Assembly (NCBI GenBank): GCA_963921425.1
Contig: OY992840.1
Location: 14,982,621-15,046,620, forward strand
Origin: Dryas octopetala
Taxonomy: Eukaryota; Streptophyta; Magnoliopsida; Rosales; Rosaceae
Length of the DNA stretch: 64,000 bases
Reading direction: 5' to 3'
Within the stretch, counting starts at the first letter, position 1. Each line of letters starts with the position of its first letter. The notes below the pieces were generated by a model. The model saw only the letters and a program-made list of their open reading frames with translations, made no database searches and was not told the DNA's origin. The translations under genes and the position numbers were made by a program. Shown piece by piece: positions 22,040-34,634 of this stretch.

Positions 22040-22390
22040 AGAGACAATGAAAAGAGAGAAAGGGACATGGGAAGGGTGGAATCTAATGGCCGGGACCGAC
22101 GACCTAACCAACGGAGGAGGAATGCCACATAACGGAACCGCCGCCGAACCGACTGTTGTTAGTGACCGACATTTTTGGGTTCGGTCGGTGGTAATTGGCG
22201 ATGTGCTTCAGGTTTTTGGTGTTTCGAGGGGGGTGGTATCCAAATTGCTTCCGACCCCCATAGTGGCTGTGCGGTTCGGTTCACCAACCGAAACCAAAAA
22301 AGGCACAAACAACACCGAACCGATCTGCTCGATAGGCGGTTTTTTTTTTTGGTATTTTGGTAAAAAAAAAAAACCCAAAAGTATATATTA
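22040..22390. repeat. dispersed TTCGGT-rich repeat, copy 1
   Basis: A GC-richer island whose core (about 22160-22300) is shared with 39060-39200: GGGTTCGGT, then TTTTTGGTGTTTCGAGGGGG, then TCCAA(A/G)C. It contains many TTCGGT/ACCGAA pairs in both orientations. The 114- and 87-aa frames across it are not kept in copy 2. It is probably a non-autonomous transposon of unassigned class. Confidence 0.6.
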
Positions 22391-23020
22391 ATATGGCGAA
22401 ATGCCCAATTGCAGATCCTCATTTGGTAAATAAATTAATATGGCGAGTGTAGTAGCACTCTTTTAATCATGTATATATGTACGTATATATAGTTAAACAT
22501 GCTGGCCGAGGACCTAAAAGCGAATGACACTTTGCAACATGCTGTGATATGCTTGTGTGCATCTTTATATCAATCTAGTGCACTTTCAACATCAATCAAG
22601 AAGTTAAAAGAAAAGATCGAACTGATACATGCACCAATGTTAAACTTAAACTTGATTTTTGGTTATAATTGTCACTACTCATATGTTTTGTTTTATATGA
22701 TAAAAAAATCTAATGCATGGGATGCGGTTGATCCCATTCTTATAATACTAAAAGTGGAAACCAATCAAATTAATATTATTAAAAGAAATTTTTCTTACTG
22801 GAGCTGCATATGTGTAGCAAGAACAAATTGAATTAGTATAACTTAATTGCTGTTTAACTTTTCAGTACCGTTGAAGTACTGTGAAGGGATCGGATCAATC
22901 TTTCCCATGTCACCATTTAAATATTGTTGATTATGCATGCCCCTTGGGGATGCTGACGATGATCCAAATATTGTTAATCTTAGTGCTCATGAGCAAGTGC
23001 CAAAGCCAAAGCTCTTATCT
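22391..23020. other. upstream region of gene 6
   Basis: Bases 22540-22990 are the uninterrupted version of the segment that is split by the foldback element at 14150-15550. The 110-aa frame at 22499 lies in this duplicated non-coding segment and is broken in the other copy, so I do not call a gene. Confidence 0.6.
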
Positions 23021-23097
23021 TGATCATCTTATAAATTAACCACCATAACCACATATATAACACACATTATACATATAAACATAGAGAAGAAAAGAAG
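23021..23097 (+). promoter_or_regulatory. core promoter and leader of gene 6
   Basis: TATAAA at 23030-23035, then TTAACCACCATAACCACATA and the ATAAACATAGAGAAGAAAAG leader up to the ATG. Confidence 0.65.
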
Positions 23098-24771
23098 ATG
23101 TTATATCTCCTGCAAATGCTGGAGGAGTTGAATATTGAAACATTCTTTTCCTTTTTGCAACCTTCTTCCTTCACACTACTAGTTGTGGCCATTTTCATCA
23201 TCCTTGTATACAAATGGTCCTCCACTACCCCAACAAACTCACCACCTTCTCCACCAAAGTTTCCTATAATTGGAAACCTTTACCAACTAGGCTTGCACCC
23301 TCATCGCTCACTTCAAGCCTTATCTCATCGCCATGGTCCTCTCATGCTCCTTCATCTTGGAAGCGTGCCAGTCCTTATTGTCTCGTCGGCTGAGGCTGCA
23401 TGCGAGGTCATGAAAACTCATGACCTCACATTCTCCGATCGACCTAGGTTGACAGTCTTTAAGAAGCTTCTCTACAATTTCAAAGACATAGCAACAGCAC
23501 CTTATGGTGAGTATTGGAGGCAGGTGAAAAGTATATGTGTTTTGAATCTGTTGAGCAACAAAAGGGTTCGGTCTTTTCGTGCTGTGAGAGAAGAGGAAAC
23601 GAAATTCATGATTAGCCAGATAAAGCAGTCTTGTATATCCTCCTCCTCCTCCTCATCAGTTTTGAATTTAAGTGAAATATTTGCGACGCTTGCTAATGAT
23701 GTTTTCTGTAGAGTAGCTCTAGGTAGGAAGCACAGTGATGGGGAAGCTGGGAGGGAGTTTAAGGAGATTTTGGGGGAGTTTGGAGAGTTATTAGGAAGTT
23801 CTGTTATTGGGGACTATATCCCATGGCTTGCTTGGTTCAGCCGTGTCAATGGTTTGGATGCTAGATTTGACAAGGTGGCTAAACAATTCGATGACTTTTT
23901 AGAGAGAGTGGTTCAAGAGCATATGGATACTAGTTCAATGAGTGGAAATGCTGACCATGTTCATATTGAGGATGAGGATGACCAAGAGGACTTTGTAGAC
24001 GTTTTACTTGGGATTCAGAAACAAAATTTGCATGGTTTTTCTATTGATAGAGATGGTATAAAGGCTATCCTCTTGGTAATTCTCTCTCTCCCTCTCTCTC
24101 TCTCTCTCTAGTGGATAAATTCTTATTTAATAAATCTTGGGTGACCAATACTCTTGTAGGATATGTTTTCTGGTGGCACTGATACCACCCATACAGCCCT
24201 AGAGTGGGCAATGTCTGAGCTTTTAAGACATCCAAGGGTGATGAACAAATTGCAGAAAGAGGTAAGGGGAATAGTTGGAAGCAGAAGAGAGATAACAGAG
24301 GATGATTTGGTTGGAATGCACTACTTGAAGGCAGTGATGAAGGAGACTCTTCGTTTACATCCTCCACTTGTATTACTAGGGCCGAGGATGTCGACCCAAG
24401 ATGTGAAAGTAAATGGTTACAACATTAAAGCCAACACACAAGTTTTGATAAATGGATGGGCAATTGGAAGAGATCCCAAGTCATACAACAAAGCAGAGGA
24501 GTATGAGCCAGAAAGGTTCATGAATAGTAGTGTAGATTATAAAGGGAACGACTTCGAATTGATTCCATTTGGGGCTGGAAGGAGAGGCTGCCCAGGAATG
24601 CAGTTTGCCATGACTGTTAATGAGATTGCTTTAGCAAATCTGCTGCACAATTTCAACTGGGCATTGCCTGGTGGAGGAAGAGCAGAGGATTTAGACATGA
24701 CTGAATTCACTGGTCTATCCACACATAGAAAATATCCTCTTAAAGCAGTCGCGGTTTCATTTTCGTGTTAA
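23098..24771 (+). CDS. cytochrome P450, CYP71 family (cluster gene 6)
   Basis: Exons are 23098-24075 and 24160-24771 (529 aa), in phase 0, with an 84-base CT-rich intron. It has the membrane anchor, the PPSPPKFPIIGN hinge, I-helix GGTDTT, ETLR (E388), PERF, and haem loop [10 protein letters not shown] with Cys 470. The residues after the K-helix read HPPLVLLGPR, a sequence unique in the cluster. The stop is TAA; the other five use TGA. All catalytic motifs are intact. Confidence 0.92.
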
Positions 24772-25753
24772 AGTGCAGATAGAGAGAATACGTGTGTAAT
24801 AATTATGGCCTTCATCCTATGATTGTATTAGGTTTATGTGTGTGTGTGTTGGAGTGAGAAGTAATTAAAAAGGAATCAGGTTGTATTATGCAGGCTTGGT
24901 TATGTATAAATAATGTAATTTTATAAACATAAACATAGAGAAGAAAAGTGTGTTTATTTTGTGTTAATTATTTTTGTTAGCTAGTGAACGATAATTTATT
25001 TGGTATAACTTTTGGTGAGCTTCCCTTTATCATATTTGTGTATCATACATATATCATTCCAATGACACTGTACAACATGAAAAAATTAAGAAGACTGACA
25101 CAGTGATACGCCATTAATGATAAACTAATGAAGTTTTGGTTTAGCATAGCAAAGCTTAGTTCCTAATTCTGAGAGGAGAGATGTGGTTAAGTGGAAACAT
25201 GCCACTAATGGATGTTATTCTAAATCTGCTAGCAGGGAAACACTTGGTCCCTCGACGCCTAACAAGGGTCATCAAGCTCAAAATGCCATAGGATGAAAGC
25301 AACAAATGTCTCCCAACGTTGATGAGTGTAGGAATACTCTTTTTTAATTAAGGAATTAAAAAAGAACAGTACGGATACATGCAACAATCTGAAACTTCAT
25401 TTTTTGTTCAAAATCTTCTGGAAAATTGCTTGTATCATTGGACAAATTTTCCACATATATGTGCTGTTTTTGGTTCCACACTTCCACATTAATTTCAAAG
25501 AAGTTTACCCTAAAATATATATATATACATTTTTTTTTTCTTCTCATTGTCACTTATATAGTTATATGAAAGCCACTTAAATAGTGCTTTGGTCATGTCA
25601 CATCACATGGGGCTGCAGAGTCGTTGATGTTGAAAATGTTGATGAGCAAGTGGCAAAGCCCAGTTGCTCTGATCTTGATCGATCTCATACATAAATGGAC
25701 CTCCATAATTCACATATATAATTAACACACGTATAAACATAGAGAAGAAAGAG
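24772..25753. other. 3' flank and duplicated intergenic unit
   Basis: A short leader relic (ACATAAACATAGAGAAGAAAAG with GTG in place of ATG) lies near 24928-24952. Bases 25200-25290 repeat the unit of 21650-21720. Bases 25600-25750 are the promoter block of the following relic, with CATACATAAATGGACC. No gene is seen. Confidence 0.55.
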
Positions 25754-25815
25754 ATGATGTTAAATCTCCTGAAAATGCAGCAAGAGCTGAATATTGAAGC
25801 ATTCTTCTCTTACAT
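25754..25815 (+). pseudogene. CYP71 exon-1 start relic
   Basis: Matches the first 60 bases of the cluster genes (ATGATGTTAAATCTCCTG, AAGAGCTGAATATTGAAGC). It then changes without a gap into an inverted P450 relic of a different subfamily. The open frame through the joint is a chance fusion. Confidence 0.85.
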
Positions 25816-25819
25816 CCTC

Positions 25820-25990
25820 TTGGCAGAAAATCTTCAAAATGAGTATGGAAAGAAAGAGAAGAGAAACCAGGAAAAGATTGAAGAGAGCGGCTCCTTTGTA
25901 GCTCTTGCAACATTTGATTCATTTGTGGTAATAGAAAAAGAGCCATTGCCATATTTTTGGCAGGCCACTTACATTCCACAACATAGAATT
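25820..25990 (-). pseudogene. N-terminal relic of the second P450 subfamily
   Basis: On the - strand this reads a start like MAMAL followed by a leucine-rich anchor. It is about 85% similar by eye to 27640-27790, the 5' end of the broken P450 at 27747. It ends where the + strand relic begins, giving two P450 5' ends facing each other. Confidence 0.8.
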
Positions 25991-26164
25991 CAACTTGTTT
26001 CTCATCATTTGTTTATTTATTCCAACTCTGTCACATGAGAAAAAGTTTTAGAGCATTTTTTATACTTAGATATACAATTTAAGGGTGATTTTCAGAGATT
26101 TTATACGAGAATTCTTAATGTCAATAGAAGTTTGTTCTGACTAGATCTTATATGAGAATTTAAG

Positions 26165-27747
26165 ATCATATATAGGAATCCTTACACATAGAAGGTTGTA
26201 AGGTTGTAAGGTTGGCAAGCACATATTCAGCTGAAGCAACTGCAAAGGTGAGTCCAGGACACCCTCTTCTCCCTCCACCAAATGGGATGAACTGGAAGTC
26301 CTGGCCTTTGAAATCAATTGGGTTTCCCTAAATCTCTCTGGGACAAACTCCTCTGGTCTGTCCCAGAATTTGGGGTCCCTTTGGATTGCAAATGCATTGA
26401 CAAACACTCTTGTTTTTGCAGGGATATAGTAGCCTCCCAACTCAACACCTGCAGTTGTTTCTCGAGGAACTAAAAGTGGAGCTGGAGGATGGATTCTGAG
26501 ATTTTCTTTGATAACACATTTCATGTACTCCATTTGATTGATATCATTCACATCTACCCTTGCCTTTTTCCCCACAACTCTTCTTACCTCTTCTTGCACT
26601 TTCTCCATCACACTAGCATTTCTCACTAGCTCTGTCATTAACCATTCCAGCCCTGTTGTAGTAGTATCACTTCCGCCTATAAACTTGTCCTAAAACCATA
26701 GACATAAAATCTTTCAGGCATATTGTTAGAATATAAAACAAGTGTTATCCCACATCCAACAGCTTAAGCTTTTGGGTATAGTAGTAAGCCAACAAACTGT
26801 GTGTTGAGAAAAAGTAAGTGAGTTTGTTAGTGAGTGATATACAGAGAGAGACCTGTAGGATTGCCTTCAGGTTGTCTTGAGTGAGCTCAAAGTCATGCAT
26901 GCCATCCTTTTGAAGTTGGAGGAGATCATCCACAAAATCCTTCCTATCAGGCTCACCTTCTCTCTTTGCTGTCTTATGTTCTTCAATCATCTGATCAAAG
27001 AATCCATCTAATCCGGCAGAAGTTGCTTTCAAGCATGCATTGAAGCCTCTAAGACGGTCAATCCAACTCAAAGAAGGGAAGAAATCTCCATAACTGACAG
27101 CCATTATTTGCTTCATCAACCTTCTTGATATCTCCCCAAACCAATTACCCTCTTCTTCCACAAACTTGTGTCCCAGAATACACCTAGAAATTATGTTGTT
27201 GGAGGTTACCATCAGCATCTCACTTAGATTAATGGGAGCCCCACTGAGGCTTGCTTTGCGTATCATGCTGATCAATTCTGCAACTTCTTCTTCCCTTGCA
27301 TACTGAAATTCTTGCACCCTTTTAAGGCTCAGAAGTTCAAGAACACAAATTTTCCGAACTCGTCTCCAGTACTCTCCATAAGGAGAAAACGCCACGTCTT
27401 GGCAACCATAGACTAATGTATTTGCAGCCGTAGACTGGTACCGGCCGGAGAAAATGGTATCATGAGTCTTCATGATTTCCTTGGCCATTTCTGCAGATGA
27501 AACTACCAGTGTTGGAGAGAGCATGAAGAGAGCGGTGTGGGAGTGTACCTAGCTGGTGAAGGTTTCCAATTATTGGTAACCTTAATGGGGATGGCGGTAA
27601 TTTGAGTTTCCCACCTGATCCAATGAGTGAAAACAAGAGGCAAATGGAAAGAAAAAGAAGAGAAACCAGGAAAGGATTGAAGAGAGTGCTCCTAATTTGT
27701 AGCTCTTGCCACACTTGATTCAACAGTGGTGATAGAGCCATTGCCAT
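26165..27747 (-). pseudogene. broken cytochrome P450, CYP71-type, second subfamily
   Basis: Exon 1 is 27747-26853 and exon 2 starts at 26689 (- strand, GT-AG borders). Recognisable parts are [11 protein letters not shown], the anchor, [30 protein letters not shown]-helix GGSDTT, ENLR, PERF, and haem loop [10 protein letters not shown]. There are three lesions. About 15-20 codons are missing between PHRSLHAL and TLVVSSAEM (near 27525), which shifts the frame. A second shift follows PERF (near 26325). The protein breaks off after the ANL that follows the haem loop, losing about 50 residues. It resembles CYP71AN-like genes of Rosaceae, from memory only. Confidence 0.85.
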
Positions 27748-28561
27748 AGTTTTTGCAGGACACTTGAAATCTGAGTCCTTGTAGTTTAGTTCTCTAGGTT
27801 CTGAACAATTACATATATAGGCAAAACCTAACATGTACAAATCATGCAAAAAAATGGCATGTACATCATCGGTGTACACTCTGCTGTTTTTACATCTGTA
27901 ATTGTTTCTGTACACATTAAGTTATACAAGAAATATTATTCTTTGGGATCTTTTTGAGTTGTTTCAAAATAGGAGTACAACATCCGCCGCATCAAATTAA
28001 CTAAAGTACAAAACTTATATGACATGAGCAAATTAACTTGTTTGATCATACTATGCTTGGTAGTTGGATCAATTCTAGCAGTAGGAGATTATGGCACATG
28101 ACTCTAATTGGCACACGATTTTATAATAACAAAGAATTTTGGTGGTATATGACCAGAGCCGTGTAAAGCTTGTGATCAAGTTAATCAAGAAACGAGTTTT
28201 TCTATTGGCCTTATGACATACAATCTCATTTGATGGTCGAAATATATACTCTAGTAGTGGACCTGTCAAGATTTAAGGGTTAAAAAGTGGTTGTATAATG
28301 TATGACATGATTGTATGCAGATTTTTCCCCAAAAACATGCCAAACTTTGTTTACCCATAAAAGAAACATGCCAAAGTTTTACATCACCAGGAAACACATG
28401 TTGATGCACGAATAAAAATGTTACATACTACCCATAACATATAGCTACACTAGGAGTGGAGTTGCACTGTGACTTAAGAATAGCTTTCAACAAAATAAAA
28501 CAGCAGAAAGTTAAAAGAAAGAAAATTTATCATAATGTATATACTCTTTGGTTGGAATGCA
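27748..28561. other. intergenic, nothing recognised
   Basis: AT-rich. It includes the upstream region of the broken P450. The 64-aa frame on the - strand has no support. Confidence 0.45.
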
Positions 28562-28935
28562 ATGGAGACGTAACAGAGGATGATTTGGTTGGAATGCACT
28601 ACTTGAAGGCCGTGATGAAGGAGACTCTTGGCTTACATCCTCCACTTTCATTACTAATACCCAGGATGTCAACCCAAGATGTGGAAATAAATGGTTACAA
28701 CATCAAAGCCAATACACATGTTATGGTGAAAAATGGCAAATTGGAAGAGATTATAAAGGGAACGACTTCGAATTGATTCCATTTGGGGGTGGCAGGAGGG
28801 GCTGCCCAGGAATTCAGTTTGCCATGACTGTTAGTGAGATTGGTTTAGAAAATGTGGTGCAAGAGCAGACGATTTAGACATGACTGAATCCACTGGCATA
28901 GCCACACATAGAAAACTATTCTATTTTCTTGCTGA
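28562..28935 (+). pseudogene. CYP71 exon-2 relic
   Basis: Starts in the middle of exon 2 ([20 protein letters not shown]). It has ETLG in place of ETLR, a deletion removing the region from RDPKSYN to SSVDY, a second deletion of the [11 protein letters not shown] region, and a third near the C-terminus. The haem-loop bases for GGGRRGCPG are still legible, but out of frame with the first part. Confidence 0.9.
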
Positions 28936-29207
28936 AAAACAGACAGGGAATGCCTATGTATTAAATACGGATTAGGCTTAGAATAGGTGAATGGTTCTAT
29001 TCATCTCAACGTAACAAGAAAAAAAAAAGGCCTTAATTCTATGCCATTGGGTTTACCTACAAATATTTGAGAAAACTCAAACCTATTAATCTGTTATGCT
29101 CGCATTAATTTCTTTCAGTGTGGCTTGGATGCAGACGATAGTTTGTGCCTGAATCCGGATTGTATTACTGGAACTTGTTATCGTACTATATAATGCCACG
29201 GTCATCC

Positions 29208-29296
29208 CAGGATATAACAGAGGATGTTTTGGTCAACATGCAATACTTCTAAGGTAGTGATGAAGGAAACTCATTGCTTACATCCTCCTCTTTTAC
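29208..29296 (+). pseudogene. short CYP71 exon-2 relic
   Basis: About 90 bases resemble the [19 protein letters not shown] and LHPPL region (ATAACAGAGGATG, TAGTGATGAAGGA, TTACATCCTCC). There are stops and shifts, including CTTCTAAGG in place of CTTGAAGG. Confidence 0.75.
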
Positions 29297-29704
29297 AAGG
29301 TGGCTTTCTGGAATTGCTTGATATCATATGCCATTTCAAGCAATTTCAGAAATCCCAAATCAATTAACAGGAGGAGCTCGATGGGTACATGCAAAGCAGT
29401 TGTTCCCAGTTCTGGCACCAGGCCAATTCATACTCTTTCTTATTGCCGATTCATTGACAAGGCACGTTTTGTAGCTATAAAGCATTTTATACTTGAAAAT
29501 CCATACACTCAGTAAATCAACATGAATATAAATTAGCAAATAGAAAAGAAAAAGGAAGCCTTAAGGTGAGTATGCTGGAGTGCTTTAAAAATTTGGAGAA
29601 AGAGAAAAGTACAACTTAATTCATCGAACAAAAGGTGAAATGGCAACAGTTTTAATGCTCCGAAGTTCTTTAGGATCACTTTCAAAATGCAGGGAAAAGA
29701 CTAC
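29297..29704. other. RPN7 3' flank
   Basis: From about 29521 this is the downstream flank of RPN7, duplicated at 10087-10306. The 71-aa + strand frame at 29300 has no recognised relative. Confidence 0.5.
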
Positions 29705-32700
29705 CTAGAGATCAATCACACGAGACAGCTTCTGGATCCGGTTTAATAAGAAGTCCCCTTGCTTGATGGTTGCTTGGTACAGTGAATTCTTAGCATCCGG
29801 ACGATTAGTTTCTAGAACACCAGCAACTTTGTCAATCTTGCAATGAAGCTTCCCTGCTGCTATGAAACGAGACAGCTCCCTGTAAAAATCAAGAAATGGG
29901 TTAGATTTATGTAGAAGGCATGTAACAATACTTAACTGCCTCTGAACTAAGTCAAGAATCAAAACTAAAAAGAATGTAGATAAAACTAAAAGGCAACCAT
30001 AACACACAGCCACTTACAAATCAATGAATTCCACAGTCACACCAAATGCTTTTGCCATCGCTTCAATAGTAACACTCTTGTAGGATTCCAAGAACTGGGA
30101 ATAAACAACAGTTCTGACCTCCCTCATGTAATACCGGAAGTGTGGATGCAAATACCGGTCCAACTTTATTTGCTCTGTCAAGCCAGCTGGGGAAAAAAAA
30201 TCACAAGTATGAAATATATGGATTTGAATGAAATGTAACTAGAACAAATATGCATGTATGTAGCTTATAAAATTATTTATCTACTTACCAAATGCCGCGA
30301 AGAATGACTTATACTGGCAACCATATAATGCGTTCATAAACTCGGAGAGATGCGGTATTTTTCCAATCACCGTTAATATCTCAGGAGCATCCACCACCTG
30401 TGACATATTGGTTGAAATTTATATAAGCACACGAATCACCCAACAGAATGGGAGAAAAATATAAAATAAGAAAGTGAAATCACAAGCATGCAGTAGCAAT
30501 ATATCACGAGCATGCAGTAGCAATATAGTATACCTTTTGTTTTAAGGAAACTCTGTCCAATGATATAATGCTCGTAAGAACGGTATAAAATATGAAGATA
30601 TCATAGGGGAATATTTCGTAAGTGGTGAAGGTAGAAATGGAATCCAAGAACAAATCAGCTGCCTTCTTAAAATTTCGAGTAGACATGCAGTACAAGCCTT
30701 CATACACCTTCAAACGATTCTTCCTTTCCCAATCACCTCCCTCTTCAAATAAGCTGTCATCATGATGCAACAGTTACAAACAAAGCTCAACTACAAAATT
30801 TGCAAATGAAAAAACCACAATATGCAGCTGACAAATCCATGTCACCACTTACTTCTTCGCTTTATCAATGCTCTTAGAAATGAGGTCGAAATCCATGTAA
30901 AAGAAACCAAGTTGCAGTGTATAGAACACCAAGTCCATCTTCTGCCCGACTGCAACTGTTTTGCTTTCTGTTACCTTGAGCTGTTCCAATGCTTTCTCCT
31001 AGGTTCATAAGGGAAGAAGTAGGATGTCAAATTGAGATATAACAACCTAGTAGGTGAAAAGACAAAAGCAGATATAACTTGTACAACAAATAAGTTACAA
31101 CTTATCTACCTTGTCACCTATACGAATGAAAAACAAGGACTTAGCCAAATGAGCTTCCCGAACCTCACTTTCACCTAAGTTTTCTTCGGCATCAGCAATC
31201 CTGAACAAAGGCAACCAGATAAGTCACTTATTATTTGATAATGATGCCAAATCAGAAAAAATAAAAATGCAAATTGGGGGAATATGTATACTTTCCCTCT
31301 GATGACCAACAAGTTGAATCATGAAACTACTCTTGTTTTTTACATAATTTATAAAGAAAACCCATGACATAAACCCTCAACGCATACAGGGACAAGGGAG
31401 CAACCAAGCAAGACCTTCTGCTGAATGTAAAAATAAGCATTGATGCATCCCATAAAAGATAGGGCATAAGCAGAACCAGCTTAACACAGTTGAAAGGATG
31501 TGGCCACATAAAACAGTACATTCCATGCTGAAGAAACGAATTAGATTGGCTAAGTTAATTGGTCAATAGGCTTTAAGGAGAACTAACATGCTAAAGCTCA
31601 GACATTGCGGCCTATCCGTAAGATCCCACTTCTCTCTCTATCAATTGGAATCCAATCTAAATCAACTTAACTATGTCCAATTACAATAAGGTCAATTAAA
31701 CCAAGCCAGTCCTAACGCAAAAAATTCCTTACATTCAAGGGAGGAGGATTTCAAACTTTATCCTATTTAGAAAACCCACCCTAACGCAGACCTTTAAGGT
31801 AACCAACTTCCTTTTTGAAACCTGACCATTCACCTGTTGCATCTAAGATTTACTCCTCAATCTCTATTACATCATACTTTTCAACCCCCTCCACAAACCC
31901 TCTAAACCCAATATCTACTCACTGTTATTCTATGCCAGACCATGTACTAGGATCCATTGACACCTCCATGCCAAACTCCAATGTCTTTGGGGGAAGTCAC
32001 CTCAGACCCAATAGAAGTGCATGCATCGTTGAAACCTGATGTGCCATGGAGGAGGATCAAAAATTTAAATACCCCAGATCTATTCAACCAGTTTATTATT
32101 CCCATCAAATTTTGGAGAAAAGGCAAATTTAAAAAGCAGTTTTTGCAGGTGTGTTGCAGCAGAAGCTAACCAACTGGACAAAGACACATGGCATGGCAAT
32201 CTAGCTTGTTTACACTGCACAAATTACATCACAAAAACTAGAATAATAGTCCCCTTTTTCACACCATACAATTTTGTTACTAAATACATCTGGACAAAAT
32301 ATTAATTCACTGTAAAACCACCAATGGTTTACAAAGAGGTCAACAAAGAAACCATGCTCCATTAGATGCAACAATATATGTAGCTAATATTGCAATTTCG
32401 TATCTACTAAAGCACGCATTTCAATTCAATATCCTTCTTCTTTTCTCAGAATTCTCGGTAACCAAACAGAAGCTAGGTAAAAAAAACTTAAAATTGAAAG
32501 GAACACAAAAAACTATTAACTCACTTTTCATCGAGCTTCTTGAGCTCGTCCTGATTCTTCGCGCGCATCGAGTCCAAAACGCTCTGATCCAGCTCCAGCA
32601 CCGATTGGGCAACTAGGGTTTCGTACAACGGCGCCATATCTAAAAAACACAAAACGGAACCCCCAATCCCCGTTATGTAAAGCAAATTTGGAACGACGGC

Positions 32701-32866
32701 AAAGTAAAACTCGGAAATAAATCGGCGATTTACCGTCGGCTTTGACGGAGGCGAAGACCTCCTCTCTGAGGCGGACCTTCTCGATGTCTTGGACGTCGGG
32801 GAGCGAGAGAAGGAAGAGCTTGTTGGCCAGCACGAGGTGCGGTTGCTGAGGTTCTTGTCCTTCCAT
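29705..32866 (-). CDS. RPN7: 26S proteasome regulatory subunit RPN7 (PSMD6)
   Basis: Non-catalytic subunit of the 19S lid, needed for assembly of the proteasome that degrades ubiquitinated proteins. Eight exons on the - strand: 32866-32734, 32639-32525, 31200-31110, 30998-30853, 30753-30534, 30397-30289, 30186-30018 and 29879-29705. They give 385 aa, close to the usual plant length of about 387. All joins keep frame with GT-AG borders. Helical N-terminal repeats ([20 protein letters not shown]) lead to a PCI domain in the last 150 residues ([13 protein letters not shown]-like stretch, YDRYL/LDRYL region), ending SRVIDL. The third intron segment upstream (31201-32524) is unusually long at 1.3 kb. 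The gene is divergent from the protease at 34635. Confidence 0.96.
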
Positions 32867-34634
32867 GGCGATTCGGTGATGGTGACTCAATGAGTTAGGT
32901 TGCCGAGTTTGGCTTTCTTTGTGCTTTGCTTGGGCGATGAGGCACTGAACTGTGTCTGTGTGTGTGTTCTTGTTTATGTGGTAGACTGGTAATTCGAGGG
33001 GAGGTAAGGGTGTGATCGTATGCTTCTCGGACAAAGTGTTATAGTGTGGGGGGTAAAGTGGGCTAGGCAAAGCAGGCCTGAGTGCTGTATGGTCCGGGCT
33101 GACTGGGTAGGTCGCTTTGGTCCATTATGGGCTCCAATTTTTAAATTGCAAACACAAGGAAATTATAAGGATTAATTTCAGTTTAGTATATCAAGTTTGC
33201 TTTAAATTTTAATTTAATACTTTATGTTTAAAATCTTATATGTCATATATCATCTTGTCAAAAAAATTATAAGGGTTAAAAAATGGAAAAGAAAAAATTA
33301 AACCACAATGCCACTTGAATTTAAAATTTATAAATAAATCAATTAAATTTTTCAAAAATAATAAATTTCTCAATGCACTTTTCCATAATTTCATTTTTGT
33401 CACTATTTACCAAAATAAAAAAGATAAATTATAATATGTCAATAAACATATATTATCATATAGATGTAATATAGCTTATAGTTTAAGTCTCAAGTTTTGG
33501 GCTCCCAAAATCATAAGCTCTATAACTCCAATTCTAAATCTTAAACCAAATCAAGAGCAATGTTTTAATTTCACACTTATAAGTAATGAAAAAACTGGAA
33601 TAGACAAGTTGATATAATGGAAGGACACACCAAAATACATGACCTTAGTAAATGGATTAGGACTATCGACTAAAATGGGATAAAATTGCAAAAATCATTT
33701 ACCTTTATGGGAAAAAAAATATCCAAAGTGATTATTATATAATATTAAAATATTTTATTGATTTAAATTAAATTTTTTAAAATTTAAAATTTAAAATTTG
33801 TTAAAATGTTGAATTTATATCTATTCCATCAGGATTTTCTGTCTAAGTGGTATCCTTTTCATACTTACCAAGTGGTATTTTCATTTTCTTTGACACATTT
33901 TGCTACTTATTGCTTCATTTGAGCCTCATTTTGTTGTTTCTAAAACAATAAAAAGCCTAGAAATTTCTCCCCAAAGTTTGGGAGGTATAGGTGTAAGAAA
34001 ATCCTAATTGGAATACAACCGATTCTAATTTAAGTGGAATAACAAACACAAACACTATACATATATTGTTTTTCTTTTATTTGTTCATTTTTTTTTTATC
34101 AAAATGCAAAAGCAAGCATCTTAAGAATTGTGGTGCAATTTGAATTGGGCGAATTCAAACCCAAGTTTGAGTTTCAGCCCCTACACTCGACTAGCTCGAT
34201 TATGATTTATACTTTCTCGAGTCTAAATTATAAACTTTTTTTTTTTTTTTTTTTGAGAAATCTAAATTATCAACTTTTCAAAGCATGAGACAAAATTTTA
34301 TTGCCTTGTTATTTGACCAAACAAAAACTGAAAAAAGTAGCTTGTTAAAATGGGTCGGTTATTTTATGAAATTTTGAATTTTAGAAGAAAAGCCCAAAAT
34401 GAGCCCAGAATTCTAATCGTCGCTGGATCCCCGTGGCCCGAGGCAATAGATGGAAGTTGGAATATTCTTTAATAGTACAGCAATCGAGGGTCCAAATTGG
34501 CCCAATGATTATACCAACTCAAGCACTCTACTCTGACAGTGGATCCTCCAAGTCAAGTCCCAAACCCCCTCCACCTCCACAGTTGAGAACCAGAAGCTCT
34601 CTGTGAACCACTCCGAGCTCACTCTCTGTATCCA
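32867..34634. other. divergent intergenic region
   Basis: 1.8 kb between the start codons of RPN7 (-) and the Ulp1-like gene (+). It is very AT-rich from 33150 to 34300. The - strand frame that continues upstream of the RPN7 ATG is 5' untranslated sequence. No transposon ends were recognised. Confidence 0.5.

Noticed and set aside
22047-22422. Frames of 114 and 87 codons
   Set aside because: They lie in a dispersed repeat, overlap on opposite strands, and are not conserved in the copy at 39 kb.
25754-26038. 94-codon frame starting like a P450
   Set aside because: It crosses the joint between two oppositely oriented P450 relics. The second half is antisense to a P450 5' end.
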